In this document: positions 54,013 to 62,933 of the stretch, in pieces | Numbering within the stretch: position 1 is the stretch's first letter | How the letters are laid out: every line of letters starts with the position of its first letter | Program-made: the position numbers and the translations under genes | The notes under the pieces: generated by a model | What the model was told of the DNA's origin: nothing | What the model saw: the letters and a program-made list of their open reading frames with translations, nothing else | The model's database searches: none | Source of the DNA: Halorubrum sodomense | Lineage (GTDB): Archaea; Halobacteriota; Halobacteria; Halobacteriales; Haloferacaceae | Reading direction: 5' to 3' | Length of the DNA stretch: 64,000 nucleotides | NCBI RefSeq assembly: GCF_900111935.1 | Contig: NZ_FOYN01000002.1 | Coordinates: 372,001-436,000 of the forward strand

Positions 54013-56001
54013 TCACGCCGCCGCGAAGAACGCGACGGCGGCGAGGACCAGCGCGCCGCCCGCCCCGGCGACGGCCAGGTAGCCTATCGTTCCGAACGCG
54101 GCCGGGGCTGCGAACGACGCCATCAGCGCGACGACGCCGACGAGCAACAGCGGCTTCGCCGCCTCGGGGCCGACGTCGCCCAGCGTCCCCCCTTCCGTTC
54201 CTCCCGTTCGGTCCGGTTCCTCCGCCCCGCCGCCGGTCGGATCGCGGATCTTGAACTTCGTCTCCTCCGACTCCAGCGTTCGGCCGTCGTCCTCGACGGT
54301 CGCGACCGCGGTGTAGAGGCCTCCCTCGTCGTGACCGTACGACCACGTCCCGCCCTCAGCCGTGCCGATCTCGCCCGTTTCGAGAATCTCGACGCTCGCT
54401 CCGTCGACCCGCTCCCCGTCCGCGTCGACGACGGTGAACTCGATGGTCTCGTCGACGGCGATCCGGTCCGTGCTCCGCTCGATCCGGACCGCGGCCTCGG
54501 CGCCCGGGTCCGGGGCGAACGCCCCACCGGACGTCTCGCCGCGAAATCCGTCGGTCGCCGCCTCGGTGCTCCCGTCCGACTCGGCGGCGCTCGTCGCCTC
54601 TCCGCTCCCGCTCCGCCCCCCGTCGTCCCCCGCTTCGGCGGCCGCGTCCCGCTCGCCGCCCGCCGTTCCGTCGTCCCCGTCGGCGTGCTCCCGCACCCTG
54701 ACGGTCGTCGCGGCAGTCCCCGTCGACTCGCCGTGGCCGTCGCGGACGGTCGCCGCGAGCTTCACCTCCCCGGGCGTCGACAGGGTGACTCGGCCGGTGC
54801 CGTCGTCGAGGAAGTACTCGTCGCCGGTGTCCGTCTCCAGCGTGACGTTCGGCACCGGGTTCTCGTCCCCGTCGACGGCGACAACCGAAACGACCTCCCC
54901 GGGATCGACCACCGTCCGGTCGAGCACCAACGAGAGCTCGGTCGGCGCCGGCGCTACTTCGATCGAGACGCTCGCGGCGTGGTACGAGCGGTCTCCGTCC
55001 GTTTTCCGAGCGGTCACGGTCTCTTCGCCGGTCTCCGCCGGTGTCAGGTGACACTCGCCGCGCGTGTCGGTCGTCGCTTCGTCGCCGGCGCCGGACACGG
55101 TCGCTCCCGGTACCGGGTCGCCGTCGGCCGTCACGGCGAACCCGACCGAATCACCGACGGTCGGAGACCGGGTCGCCGCGTCGATCGAGAGCCCGACCGG
55201 CTCTCGCGACGGCGGTTCGACCTCGACGGTCGTTGTCGCCTCGCGGTACCGGTACGCGTCCGTCCGCGACTTCCGCGCGGTGAGGTCCACCGTTCCGGGC
55301 TCGTCGAACGAGACCCGGGTTCGACCGGTCGGTGCCTCGTACCGGCCTCCCCGCGAGGTCTCGACCGTCACGTCCTCGATCCGATCGCCCTCCTCGTCGG
55401 TGACGGTGGCCATCGTCGAGTCGTCGGTCGAGAGCGTCTCGGCGTCGAGATCGAGCGATAGGTCGACGTCGATCCGGTCGACCTCCACCGCGGCGCTGTC
55501 GCTCACGTACGTCCGGTCGCCGTCCGAGCGGTCGACCGTCACCGCGTACGTGCCCGCCGCGTCGAACTCGACGGACGCCTCGCCGCGGCTGTCCGTCGTT
55601 TTCGGGTCGATCCGGGGTGCGCTCACGTCGACGTCGGGGACCGGTTCGCCGGCGCCGTCGGTCGCGCGCACCGTCACGGGATCGAAGACGGTCGTCGACG
55701 TCGGCTCCACCGCTGCGCTCAGGCGGACCACGTCCGGGTCCGTCGAGCCGGACCCGGTACCGCTTTCGCGGTCGCCTGACGGGTGTTCCGCGGTCTCCGA
55801 CTCGATGGCGTCGACGGCATCCTGAATGCGGTACAGCCGCTTTCTCGCCCACTCCTTCTCGTCTTCCGGGTACTTGTCGGGCTGGTACTTGGCCCGGGCC
55901 TTCATGCTCGCCCGTTTGATCTCGCGGTCGCTCATCTCCGGCGAGACGCCCAGCCGGTCGTAGGGGTTGTCCGCCATCGGCTCGAAGTCGAACGAGACCA
56001 T
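54013..56001 (-). CDS. J-domain protein with Ig-like repeats and C-terminal TM hairpin
   Basis: A 662-aa protein. The J domain is at residues about 11-68 (NPYDRLGVSPEMSDREIKRA), but the HPD triad reads Q40-P41-D42 in ARAKYQPDKYP. Residues about 95-450 carry about four Ig-like/Big_1-type modules (VGLSIDAATRSPTVGDSVGF and SLVLDRTVVDPGEVVSVVAV). An acidic linker and a fifth module follow, and the C terminus has two helices (LLLVGVVALMASFAAPA, YLAVAGAGGALVLAAVAFF). There is no signal peptide, so the J and Ig parts should face the cytoplasm. It is divergent from the Hsp70 gene. ATG 55977 is an alternative start. Confidence 0.8.
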   Translation of the reverse strand: MVSFDFEPMADNPYDRLGVSPEMSDREIKRASMKARAKYQPDKYPEDEKEWARKRLYRIQDAVDAIESETAEHPSGDRESGTGSGSTDPDVVRLSAAVEPTSTTVFDPVTVRATDGAGEPVPDVDVSAPRIDPKTTDSRGEASVEFDAAGTYAVTVDRSDGDRTYVSDSAAVEVDRIDVDLSLDLDAETLSTDDSTMATVTDEEGDRIEDVTVETSRGGRYEAPTGRTRVSFDEPGTVDLTARKSRTDAYRYREATTTVEVEPPSREPVGLSIDAATRSPTVGDSVGFAVTADGDPVPGATVSGAGDEATTDTRGECHLTPAETGEETVTARKTDGDRSYHAASVSIEVAPAPTELSLVLDRTVVDPGEVVSVVAVDGDENPVPNVTLETDTGDEYFLDDGTGRVTLSTPGEVKLAATVRDGHGESTGTAATTVRVREHADGDDGTAGGERDAAAEAGDDGGRSGSGEATSAAESDGSTEAATDGFRGETSGGAFAPDPGAEAAVRIERSTDRIAVDETIEFTVVDADGERVDGASVEILETGEIGTAEGGTWSYGHDEGGLYTAVATVEDDGRTLESEETKFKIRDPTGGGAEEPDRTGGTEGGTLGDVGPEAAKPLLLVGVVALMASFAAPAAFGTIGYLAVAGAGGALVLAAVAFFAAA

Positions 56002-56208
56002 GCTGTTGTCAGGTGTGTGTCGCGCGGCGAGTTCCCGTCTCTCTCCCGCCGCGTCGACGCTCGTCAGACGTGTGTTCCTCCGCCGATAAGAAACTATCTT
56101 CCTCGCGCCGCGACCCCGGTCACCGATCGAGGAAATCCCGACGGGGGACCGCGGACGCTCCCCGCACGATTCGCGTTCCGTCCACTGAAACGAACTGTCC
56201 GACCCCCA

Positions 56209-56217
56209 TACATTAAT
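56209..56217 (+). promoter_or_regulatory. TATA-like element of the Hsp70 gene
   Basis: TACATTAAT lies about 30 nt before ATG 56248 within the 246-nt spacer shared with the divergent J-domain gene, compatible with a leaderless start. Confidence 0.45.
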
Positions 56218-56247
56218 GATGCTTCACCCGGATCGATTGACTGGTAT

Positions 56248-57849
56248 ATGACTTCGATCGGCATTGACTTGGGGACGACGAACAGCGCCGCTTCGACGCT
56301 CATCGGCGATCGCGAGGAGATCTTAGACATCGAGGGCGACCGGACCATCCGCTCCGTCGTCTCCTTCGAGCCGGGAGACGACGAGGTCATCGTCGGCAAC
56401 ATGGCCGCAGACCTGATGGAGCGCCATCCGGACCTCACGGTCTCGTCGATCAAGCGACACATGGTCGACGACGACCACACGGTCACGATCGACGACGACA
56501 GCTACGAGATGACGGAGTACGCGCCCGAGGAGATCTCCGCGCTCATTCTGAAGAAGGTCTTGGCGGGCGCCGAGGGCTCGCTCGGCGAGGCGCCCGACGG
56601 CGCGGTTATCACCGTCCCTGCCGACTTCCCCGAGAACGCGCGCGCCGCGACCCGGCGCGCCGGCGAACTCGCGGGCGTCAACGTCCTCAGACTCCTCCCG
56701 GAACCGAGCGCGGCCTGCGTCGCCTACGGGCTGCGCGACCGCGACGAGGACATCGAGCGGGTCGCGGTCTACGACCTCGGTGGCGGCACTTTCGACATCA
56801 GTCTCGTCGACGTCTCTCACGAGGACGGGTTCTACGACGTCGTCGCCACCGAGGGCGAACAGGAGCTCGGGGGCGACGACTTCGACGAGGCGCTCGCTCA
56901 GTGGATCGCCGAACAGATCGAAGACGAGACGGGCGTCGATGTCACCGACGACAGAGGGGCGTTCCTCCAGCTGAAGGGGAAAGCCAAGGACATCAAAGAG
57001 CAGCTTTCCTCCCGGAACACCGCGACGTTCCGTGACTCCGGGACGATCTCGGGCGAGAACGTCGACATCGAGATCTCCCGCGAGCAGTTCGAGGAGATCA
57101 CGGCCGACCTCGTCGAGCGGACCGTCGAGTTCAGCGAGACGGCCCTCGAAAGCCAGGACATGTCGCCGGACGACGTCGACACCGTCCTGCTCGTCGGCGG
57201 GTCGACGAAGATCCCCGCGGTTAAGGAGGCCGTCGAGGAGTTCTTCGGACAGACGCCCTCCCAGGAGGTGAACCCCGACGAGGCGGTCGCCATCGGCGCC
57301 GGCGTGTTCGCCGACTCCATCGACCCGAAGAAGGCGCTCGAGGGAGACGACGACGACGAGGACCGTGGCGGTCTCCCCTCGGACGTGCGCGTTAGCAACG
57401 TCGTCCCCGACGACCTCGGGATCGAACTCGCTTCTGGGAAGATCGATACCATCATCGAGAGCAACTCGAACCTCCCGACGATGGAGCGCAAAGAGCGGGA
57501 GTACACCACGGTCGAGGACAACCAGACGCGGGCGCTCATCAAGCTGTATCAGGGCGAAGGTGACACGGTCGACGACGGCGACCTCGAACTCAAAACCGAG
57601 TTCGTCTTAGAGAACATCCGCGAGGCGCCGAAAAACGAGCCGGAGATCACGGTTCAGGTCAAGCTCGACGAGGACGGCGTGTTGAGCGCACACGCTTGGG
57701 ACGAGTCGGTCGTCGATGGTGACCTGATCGACCCCGACGACGCCGACGAGGTCGCTGACGGCGAAGCGCACATCGACATGAACCCGTCCGGCGAGTCTGA
57801 AAAGCTGAGCGTGGAGGAGATACGCGCGCTGCTGCCCAGGATCGCCTAA
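56248..57849 (+). CDS. Lidless Hsp70/DnaK-like chaperone
   Basis: A 533-aa Hsp70, about 100 residues shorter than standard DnaK. The nucleotide-binding domain is intact: SIGIDLGTTNSAASTLIGD, VITVPADFPENARAATRRAG, LLPEPSAACVAYGL, VAVYDLGGGTFDISLVDV, and VLLVGGSTKIPAVKEAVEEF. The substrate-binding beta domain is present (DDLGIELASGKIDTIIESNS). The helical lid is missing: the protein ends SGESEKLSVEEIRALLPRIA. It sits between J-domain and GrpE-like genes and is distinct from the housekeeping dnaK, which haloarchaea carry with grpE and dnaJ elsewhere. Confidence 0.9.
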   Translation: MTSIGIDLGTTNSAASTLIGDREEILDIEGDRTIRSVVSFEPGDDEVIVGNMAADLMERHPDLTVSSIKRHMVDDDHTVTIDDDSYEMTEYAPEEISALILKKVLAGAEGSLGEAPDGAVITVPADFPENARAATRRAGELAGVNVLRLLPEPSAACVAYGLRDRDEDIERVAVYDLGGGTFDISLVDVSHEDGFYDVVATEGEQELGGDDFDEALAQWIAEQIEDETGVDVTDDRGAFLQLKGKAKDIKEQLSSRNTATFRDSGTISGENVDIEISREQFEEITADLVERTVEFSETALESQDMSPDDVDTVLLVGGSTKIPAVKEAVEEFFGQTPSQEVNPDEAVAIGAGVFADSIDPKKALEGDDDDEDRGGLPSDVRVSNVVPDDLGIELASGKIDTIIESNSNLPTMERKEREYTTVEDNQTRALIKLYQGEGDTVDDGDLELKTEFVLENIREAPKNEPEITVQVKLDEDGVLSAHAWDESVVDGDLIDPDDADEVADGEAHIDMNPSGESEKLSVEEIRALLPRIA

Positions 57850-57858
57850 ATCGGCCGC

Positions 57859-59517
57859 TCACCCGTCTCTTTCGGCCGCACCCGCCTCGTCGTTCCCGTT
57901 TCGCTCGTCGTCGCCCTCCGATTCCGATCGCGTTTCGCTCCGCGTACTCTCGCGGTCGGCGGCGGCTCGATCGGCTTCGACCTCGCTTCGGGCGGACGCC
58001 GCTTCGGTTTCCCGGTCCTCCGGCTTCGCGTCGTCGCTCGCCTCGTCGGTTCCGGCACGTTCGCCGCTCTCCTCGCTCGCCTCGTCGGTTCCGATACGCT
58101 CGTCATTCCCGTCGCTCGTCTCGTCGGGCTCGGTCGCCGCCTCGTCCTCGGGTTCAGACGCGTCGCCGGGCGCCGTTCCGCTCCCGTCGCTGATGACGAC
58201 GTTCGCCTTCTCGCGCACCTCGCCTTCGATTCGGAATCCGGGCTGTTGGGTGCTGACGACCGTCCCCTCCGGACGGTGGTCCTCGGCCCGCGTCACGGCG
58301 CGGTGCGCGTCCCTGTCGAACGACTCGCCCTCGTCCGGCTCGATCAGGCTGACGCCCTGCGCCCGGAGTACGTCGTGAAGGTCATCTAAGGCGTATTCCG
58401 CTGCCTCTTGGACGGCGTCGGGATCGTCGTGGGAGACGGCGCCGACGAGATCCGAGCGCACCTCCGAGATGACGGGACCGACGAGCGACTCATGGCCGTA
58501 GGTCTGTAGCTCGTCGATCTGATCCTCCTTCCGGTCCATCAGCGAGTTCAGCTGCGAGACCTCCTGTTCGTAGTCGGCCTCCAGCTCTTCCACCCGCTCG
58601 TCGAGGGCGGCGACCCGCTCTTCGAGTTCCGCGATGTACGCCTTGCGACGGCGGAACACCTCTTGGCTCAGGCTGGTGATGCGCTCCACGTCGTCCATCG
58701 AGTCCGGATCGATTCGGCGCACCTTCCGCTCCAGCCGGTCGGGGTCGTGCCGGCTCGGATTGATCTCCTCGTGGCGCTCGCCGACGACGTCGTCCGCCGC
58801 GGCCGCCGCCCAGGCCTCCAGCCGCTCGGCGGAGAGTATCGTTCCGAGCTGCCACTCGCCGTCGTCTCCGTCGCCCGCGTCGCTCGACCCGCCCGTGTCG
58901 GTCGCGTCCGTCGCGTCCGTCGCGCCGTCGGCGGTGTCGGCGTCCGTCGCGCCGTCGGCGGTGTCGGCGTCCGTCGCGTCTCCGTCCGGTCCCGACTCGG
59001 CGGTGCCAGCGACGGTCGTCTCGGCAACGTTCCGTTCGGAGCCGTCGGCGTCGCTCCCTCCGCCGATGCCGTCCCGATCGTCGCTCTCGACGGATCCGTC
59101 GTCCGCTGTCTCTCTGTCGTCGCCCGCTCCTCCGGACTCGGGTCCGTCGGCCGACTCGTCGGCGTGAGTCTCGTCGGAATCGGGATCTCCGTCGGCAGCG
59201 GACTCGCCGGCGTCTCCGGTTTCGTTTTCGGTAGCGGACTCGCCGGCGTCTTCCGCTTCGGTCTCGTCATCGACGTCCCCCGACGCCGCCGTCGCCACCG
59301 TCTCGTTCGGTCCTGACCCGTCCGGCTTCTCGGCGTCGACCGCGTCCGGCGTCGACTCCGCCGCGTCGGTCGCACTCCGTCCCGCTCCGCTGTTACCGGC
59401 TCGTTCGTCGTCGCTGTTCGGCGCCGATGTCCCCCCGCTTTCTCCGCTCGTCTCGTCACCGTTCTCTCCGGTCATGACGAGGCGGACGAGTCGGGTGATG
59501 TACGTTCGGATTCCCAT
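57859..59517 (-). CDS. GrpE-like nucleotide exchange factor with long acidic arms
   Basis: A 552-aa protein. Residues about 280-340 are a coiled coil (ELEERVAALDERVEELEADY) and about 342-441 a GrpE core: HESLVGPVISEVRSDLVGAV, LHDVLRAQGVSLIEPDEGES, FDRDAHRAVTRAEDHRPEGT and QQPGFRIEGEVREKANVVIS. The N-terminal 215 and C-terminal 110 residues are acidic low-complexity with tandem repeats (DADTADGAT, TDEASEE). Normal GrpE is about 200 aa. It converges with the Hsp70 gene, ending 10 nt after it. ATG 59475 is an alternative start (MTGENGDETS). Confidence 0.8.
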   Translation of the reverse strand: MGIRTYITRLVRLVMTGENGDETSGESGGTSAPNSDDERAGNSGAGRSATDAAESTPDAVDAEKPDGSGPNETVATAASGDVDDETEAEDAGESATENETGDAGESAADGDPDSDETHADESADGPESGGAGDDRETADDGSVESDDRDGIGGGSDADGSERNVAETTVAGTAESGPDGDATDADTADGATDADTADGATDATDATDTGGSSDAGDGDDGEWQLGTILSAERLEAWAAAAADDVVGERHEEINPSRHDPDRLERKVRRIDPDSMDDVERITSLSQEVFRRRKAYIAELEERVAALDERVEELEADYEQEVSQLNSLMDRKEDQIDELQTYGHESLVGPVISEVRSDLVGAVSHDDPDAVQEAAEYALDDLHDVLRAQGVSLIEPDEGESFDRDAHRAVTRAEDHRPEGTVVSTQQPGFRIEGEVREKANVVISDGSGTAPGDASEPEDEAATEPDETSDGNDERIGTDEASEESGERAGTDEASDDAKPEDRETEAASARSEVEADRAAADRESTRSETRSESEGDDERNGNDEAGAAERDG

Positions 59518-59648
59518 CTGTCGTGTGTACGGATTCCTGTCTCCATCGTCCCGTGTCGTGCGCTATGTGGAGGCACTATGTCATAAATCCCCCACGACGT
59601 CCGGATCTCGGTGCGCGGTCGACGGCGTCCGGCACAAGAGCAAAGATA

Positions 59649-59677
59649 CCACGTCACGTACCGACGGTACTACGTGG
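59649..59677. promoter_or_regulatory. 29-bp imperfect palindrome before the single-TM protein gene
   Basis: CCACGT (59649-59654) pairs with ACGTGG (59672-59677), and GTACCG (59658-59663) pairs with CGGTAC (59665-59670) around a central A. It lies 10 nt upstream of the GTG 59688 and in the 170-nt divergent spacer with the GrpE-like gene. It could be an operator or an RNA hairpin near the start codon. Confidence 0.6.
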
Positions 59678-59687
59678 CGATCCACCG

Positions 59688-61130
59688 GTGACCGCGAGCA
59701 ACCCCATTCCCCTCGACGCGTTCGCAACCGAACTCGAGTCGCTCGACAGCGACGGGCTTGCGTCGCTCGTCGGGGAGGCGTACGCGGCGACCGCCGACGC
59801 CGTCGCCGTCGACCCGCCGCGAGTCACGGTAACGGAGGGCGGGAGCCGGACCGAACTGCTCGTCGTCGCCGATCCCGGCGAGAGAGTGCGTGGCGACGCG
59901 GTTGACGCCGTCGACGCGGTCGACGCCGTCGTCGTCGCGAGCGCATCGCTGCTCGACGCCGGGCTCTCCGAGACCGACGCCGAGATCGTTTCGCCGGCGG
60001 ACCTTCGACAGCGGCTCCTGTACGCCGTGTCGCCCGCGGAGGCGAACGCGATCGCAGACCGAATTCTCGGCGTCCCAGTTCGGTCCTCGACGTACGACGC
60101 CGCGGCCGATCACGACTCCGGCGCGTCGGACGACGAAGGCGACGGAATGGCGGGCGTCGCCGGCGACGAGTCGGGTGACGGCGCGGCCGATGACGGCGAC
60201 GGAACGGCGGCCGATGACGGCGACGGAACGGCGGTCGATGACGGCGACGCGGCGACGGGCGCAGTCGCGTCGGGCGCGGCAGGGGGTGTCGTCGCTTCGG
60301 GTTCTCCGCCCGCCGACCGAACCGACGTCGGTTCGGCGGCGGAAGCGCGGACTCACGACCGATCGAGCCGGTCTACCGCCGAGGACGATCCGAGCGGCGG
60401 GGCGACGGCGACCGAATCCACCGCCGACGCGCTGACCGAGCGAACGGATCGGCGGACCGTCGTCGCGGTCGTCGCCGCCGCCGCGCTCCTCGTCGCGGCG
60501 GCAGGGGTCGGGTTCGCCGCCGGCACCGCCGGTATCGGCGGTCCGGGCGGCGTCGCCGGCGTCGGGGACGACGGCACGACCGAACGGTCGCCGGGGGACT
60601 CGGACCCGACCGGACCGACGGACGGCAGCGCCGGCGGCAGCGAGGGGTCGACCGCGGGCGGCGACGCCACGAACCCCGTCGCGGTCGCGGACGGCGACCC
60701 GACCGGCGAAGCCGCCAGGAACACGGCGCTTTCCCCGACCTGCGACCGCTCCGCCCTTCAGGTCGTTCAGATCCAGATGAACGCGCTCCGCTACAACGAC
60801 AACGCGACGAACGACGGTATCCGGACCGTGCGAGCGTTCGCCTCGCCGGAGAACAAGGATATCGTCGGCGCAATCGGTCAGTACGTCGAGCTGTTCGAGA
60901 CGCCGCGGTACGCGCCGATGCTCACGTACGACGCCGTACAGTACTCCGCTCCGGAAATCGCCGACGGAACCGCCGAAATCGAGGTCGTCACGCGGGAGAA
61001 CGGCAGCGTCACCGGCCGATACGAGTTCCGGCTCGTGCGGGTGCCCGGCGGGACTGAGAACACCGATAGCTCGCTCGGTGACGTCGACGACTGTTGGATG
61101 ACCGACGCCGTGGCGGCGTCGGCGGAGTGA
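59688..61130 (+). CDS. Single-TM protein with external DUF4864-like domain
   Basis: A 480-aa protein with a GTG start. Residues 1-150 form a cytosolic alpha/beta domain (ELLVVADPGERVRGD, EIVSPADLRQRLLYAVSPAE) of unknown function. An acidic repetitive linker follows. One transmembrane helix is at about residues 265-285 (RTVVAVVAAAALLVAAAGVG). The C-terminal part (ALQVVQIQMNALRYNDNATN to DDCWMTDAV) resembles DUF4864 domains. It would sit outside the cell. The location in the Hsp70 cluster is the main clue to function. Confidence 0.65.
   Translation: MTASNPIPLDAFATELESLDSDGLASLVGEAYAATADAVAVDPPRVTVTEGGSRTELLVVADPGERVRGDAVDAVDAVDAVVVASASLLDAGLSETDAEIVSPADLRQRLLYAVSPAEANAIADRILGVPVRSSTYDAAADHDSGASDDEGDGMAGVAGDESGDGAADDGDGTAADDGDGTAVDDGDAATGAVASGAAGGVVASGSPPADRTDVGSAAEARTHDRSSRSTAEDDPSGGATATESTADALTERTDRRTVVAVVAAAALLVAAAGVGFAAGTAGIGGPGGVAGVGDDGTTERSPGDSDPTGPTDGSAGGSEGSTAGGDATNPVAVADGDPTGEAARNTALSPTCDRSALQVVQIQMNALRYNDNATNDGIRTVRAFASPENKDIVGAIGQYVELFETPRYAPMLTYDAVQYSAPEIADGTAEIEVVTRENGSVTGRYEFRLVRVPGGTENTDSSLGDVDDCWMTDAVAASAE
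60189..60254 (+). repeat. Tandem 24-nt repeat in the linker of the single-TM gene
   Basis: Units starting at 60189, 60213 and 60237 (GATGACGGCGACGGAACGGC pattern, the last partial) encode a DDGDGTA-type acidic linker. Copy number is likely to vary between strains. Confidence 0.75.
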
Positions 61131-61212
61131 GACGGCGGCGCTCGGTTCCCTCGACGCGCCCACGCGACCGCCTCGCCGTACTCTTTTGTCACCCCGCTCG
61201 CATACGACAGAT

Positions 61213-62877
61213 ATGACATCCGGCCCAGCGATCGAGCTCATTCCCCCGAACATCTCCAGCGACACCGGCATCGAACGCTCGGGCGACGGGGCGGTCGACG
61301 ACGACCCGATCCCCCTCCTCGGGAAGTCCACCGGCGGCGGGTCATCGCTCGTCACGACCGACGACTATCCGTACGTCACCGTCCACGCCAACGTCGACAC
61401 GCCGGGACCGGGGGTGGAGCGGTTCGGTAAGAACAGCTTCGCCGTTCGGGAGGACGGCGAGCCGACCGACCTCGAACGCGTGACGTTCCTCGGCGACGAG
61501 CTCGATCTCGTCTTCGTCTTCGACGACACGGGGAGCATGTCCGACGAGATCGAGGGCGCGAAGGAGGGAGTCAGGTTCCTCACCGAGGAGATAGACGCTC
61601 GGGAGATGGACGCGCGCTACTCGCTCGTGACGTTCAAAAACGATCCCACGGTCCGGACCGCGTTCACTCGCGACGCGGAGACCGTCACCTCGCACGTCGA
61701 CGACCTGTACGCCAGCGGCGGCGGCGAGATCCCCGAAGGGAACTTCGACGCGATCGAACGCGCGCTCGACCTCGACTACCGGCCGGACGCCCAGCGCGTG
61801 ATGGTCGACATCACCGACGCCCCCTCCCACTTCGACGGAGACGGCAGCGACGTCTCCGACTACACCTTCGACGACGTGGCCGAGGACCTCCGTGCGTCCG
61901 GGGTGACGTTCGTCTCCGTCGCGCCGGACGTCGAGGACCGCCGGTCGAGCGCGAAGTCGCTGACCTCCGCGGTCGGCGGATTCTGGACGGACATCTCCGA
62001 GACGCGCATGGGCCGAACGGACAACTTCGAGTCGGTGCTCAGGCGGATCACGGACCTCCTCACCTCGACGTACGAGATCGAGTTCCACACCTGTACGCCG
62101 CCGGGTACCGCCCGCGAACTCGAGGTCGAGTTCGACGGGGACCGCGGGACCGACGCCGCGACGGCGACGCTGTCGGTGCCGGAGCGGTTCGACCTGCCGC
62201 CCGAGTGCGCCGAGTCCGACCCCGAGCCGGTCGACTCGCGGGAGACCGCCCTGTTCCTCGACGTCGACCGCAACGCCCTCCCAGCGGGCGAGACGGTGAC
62301 GGTCACGGTGCGGTCCGCGGACAACGACTTCGTGGTGGGCGCGGCCGTCGAGGCGGCCGACGAGCGCGCGGAGACGAACCGCGCCGGGCGGGCGGAGCTC
62401 GAACTCTCCGACCCCGGTCCGCAGACGATCACCGCGACCGCGCCCGACGGCGACGCGACAGAGACGATCACGGTCGACATCGAGGCGCCGTCGGACGGCC
62501 CGGCGAGCGACATCGAACCGTCGCCTGGCGGCATCGAGACGTCTCCAGAGGGCCTCGAAACCGCTCCCGGCGGTATCGAGACGTCCCCCGGCGGTACCGA
62601 GGGAACCGACGACGGGGGAAGCGACACGGAGGGGGCGCTCGTCGTCGAGCCGAGCCGGTGGCGCACCGACGTCGGCGAGGAGGTGACGTTCACCGTTCGG
62701 AACCTCGACGGCGATCTGCTAGCCGACGCGACGGTGGAGGCGGCCGGCGAGACGAAGGCGACGAACCGCGCCGGGAACTGCTCGTTCGCCTTCGAGGAAC
62801 CGGGGACGGTGACCGTCACTGCGACGCGAGACGACATGGACCCCGACGCCATCGACATCGACATCGAGACGGCGTGA
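61213..62877 (+). CDS. vWA-domain protein with two Ig-like modules
   Basis: A 554-aa protein. The von Willebrand A domain is at residues about 95-295. The MIDAS loop is D104-D-T-G-S108 in VFVFDDTGSMSDEI, with VMVDITDAPSHFDGDG supplying a later metal ligand. Two Ig-like modules (LFLDVDRNALPAGETVTVTV and EPSRWRTDVGEEVTFTVRNL) flank a repeat linker at about residues 435-463. No signal peptide or transmembrane helix is seen, so it should be cytoplasmic. The Ig-like modules are the same type as in the J-domain protein of the cluster. Confidence 0.85.
   Translation: MTSGPAIELIPPNISSDTGIERSGDGAVDDDPIPLLGKSTGGGSSLVTTDDYPYVTVHANVDTPGPGVERFGKNSFAVREDGEPTDLERVTFLGDELDLVFVFDDTGSMSDEIEGAKEGVRFLTEEIDAREMDARYSLVTFKNDPTVRTAFTRDAETVTSHVDDLYASGGGEIPEGNFDAIERALDLDYRPDAQRVMVDITDAPSHFDGDGSDVSDYTFDDVAEDLRASGVTFVSVAPDVEDRRSSAKSLTSAVGGFWTDISETRMGRTDNFESVLRRITDLLTSTYEIEFHTCTPPGTARELEVEFDGDRGTDAATATLSVPERFDLPPECAESDPEPVDSRETALFLDVDRNALPAGETVTVTVRSADNDFVVGAAVEAADERAETNRAGRAELELSDPGPQTITATAPDGDATETITVDIEAPSDGPASDIEPSPGGIETSPEGLETAPGGIETSPGGTEGTDDGGSDTEGALVVEPSRWRTDVGEEVTFTVRNLDGDLLADATVEAAGETKATNRAGNCSFAFEEPGTVTVTATRDDMDPDAIDIDIETA
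62515..62598 (+). repeat. Four tandem 21-nt units in the vWA protein linker
   Basis: Each unit encodes seven residues (EPSPGGI, ETSPEGL, ETAPGGI, ETSPGGT). It connects the two Ig-like modules and looks like a flexible Pro/Gly spacer. The codons differ between copies, so the repeat is selected at protein level or old. Confidence 0.75.
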
Positions 62878-62933
62878 TCGCGGTCGGTCAACGGCCTCCG
62901 GTCGACACCGGAACCGCCGGCGGTGCCCGTCGC

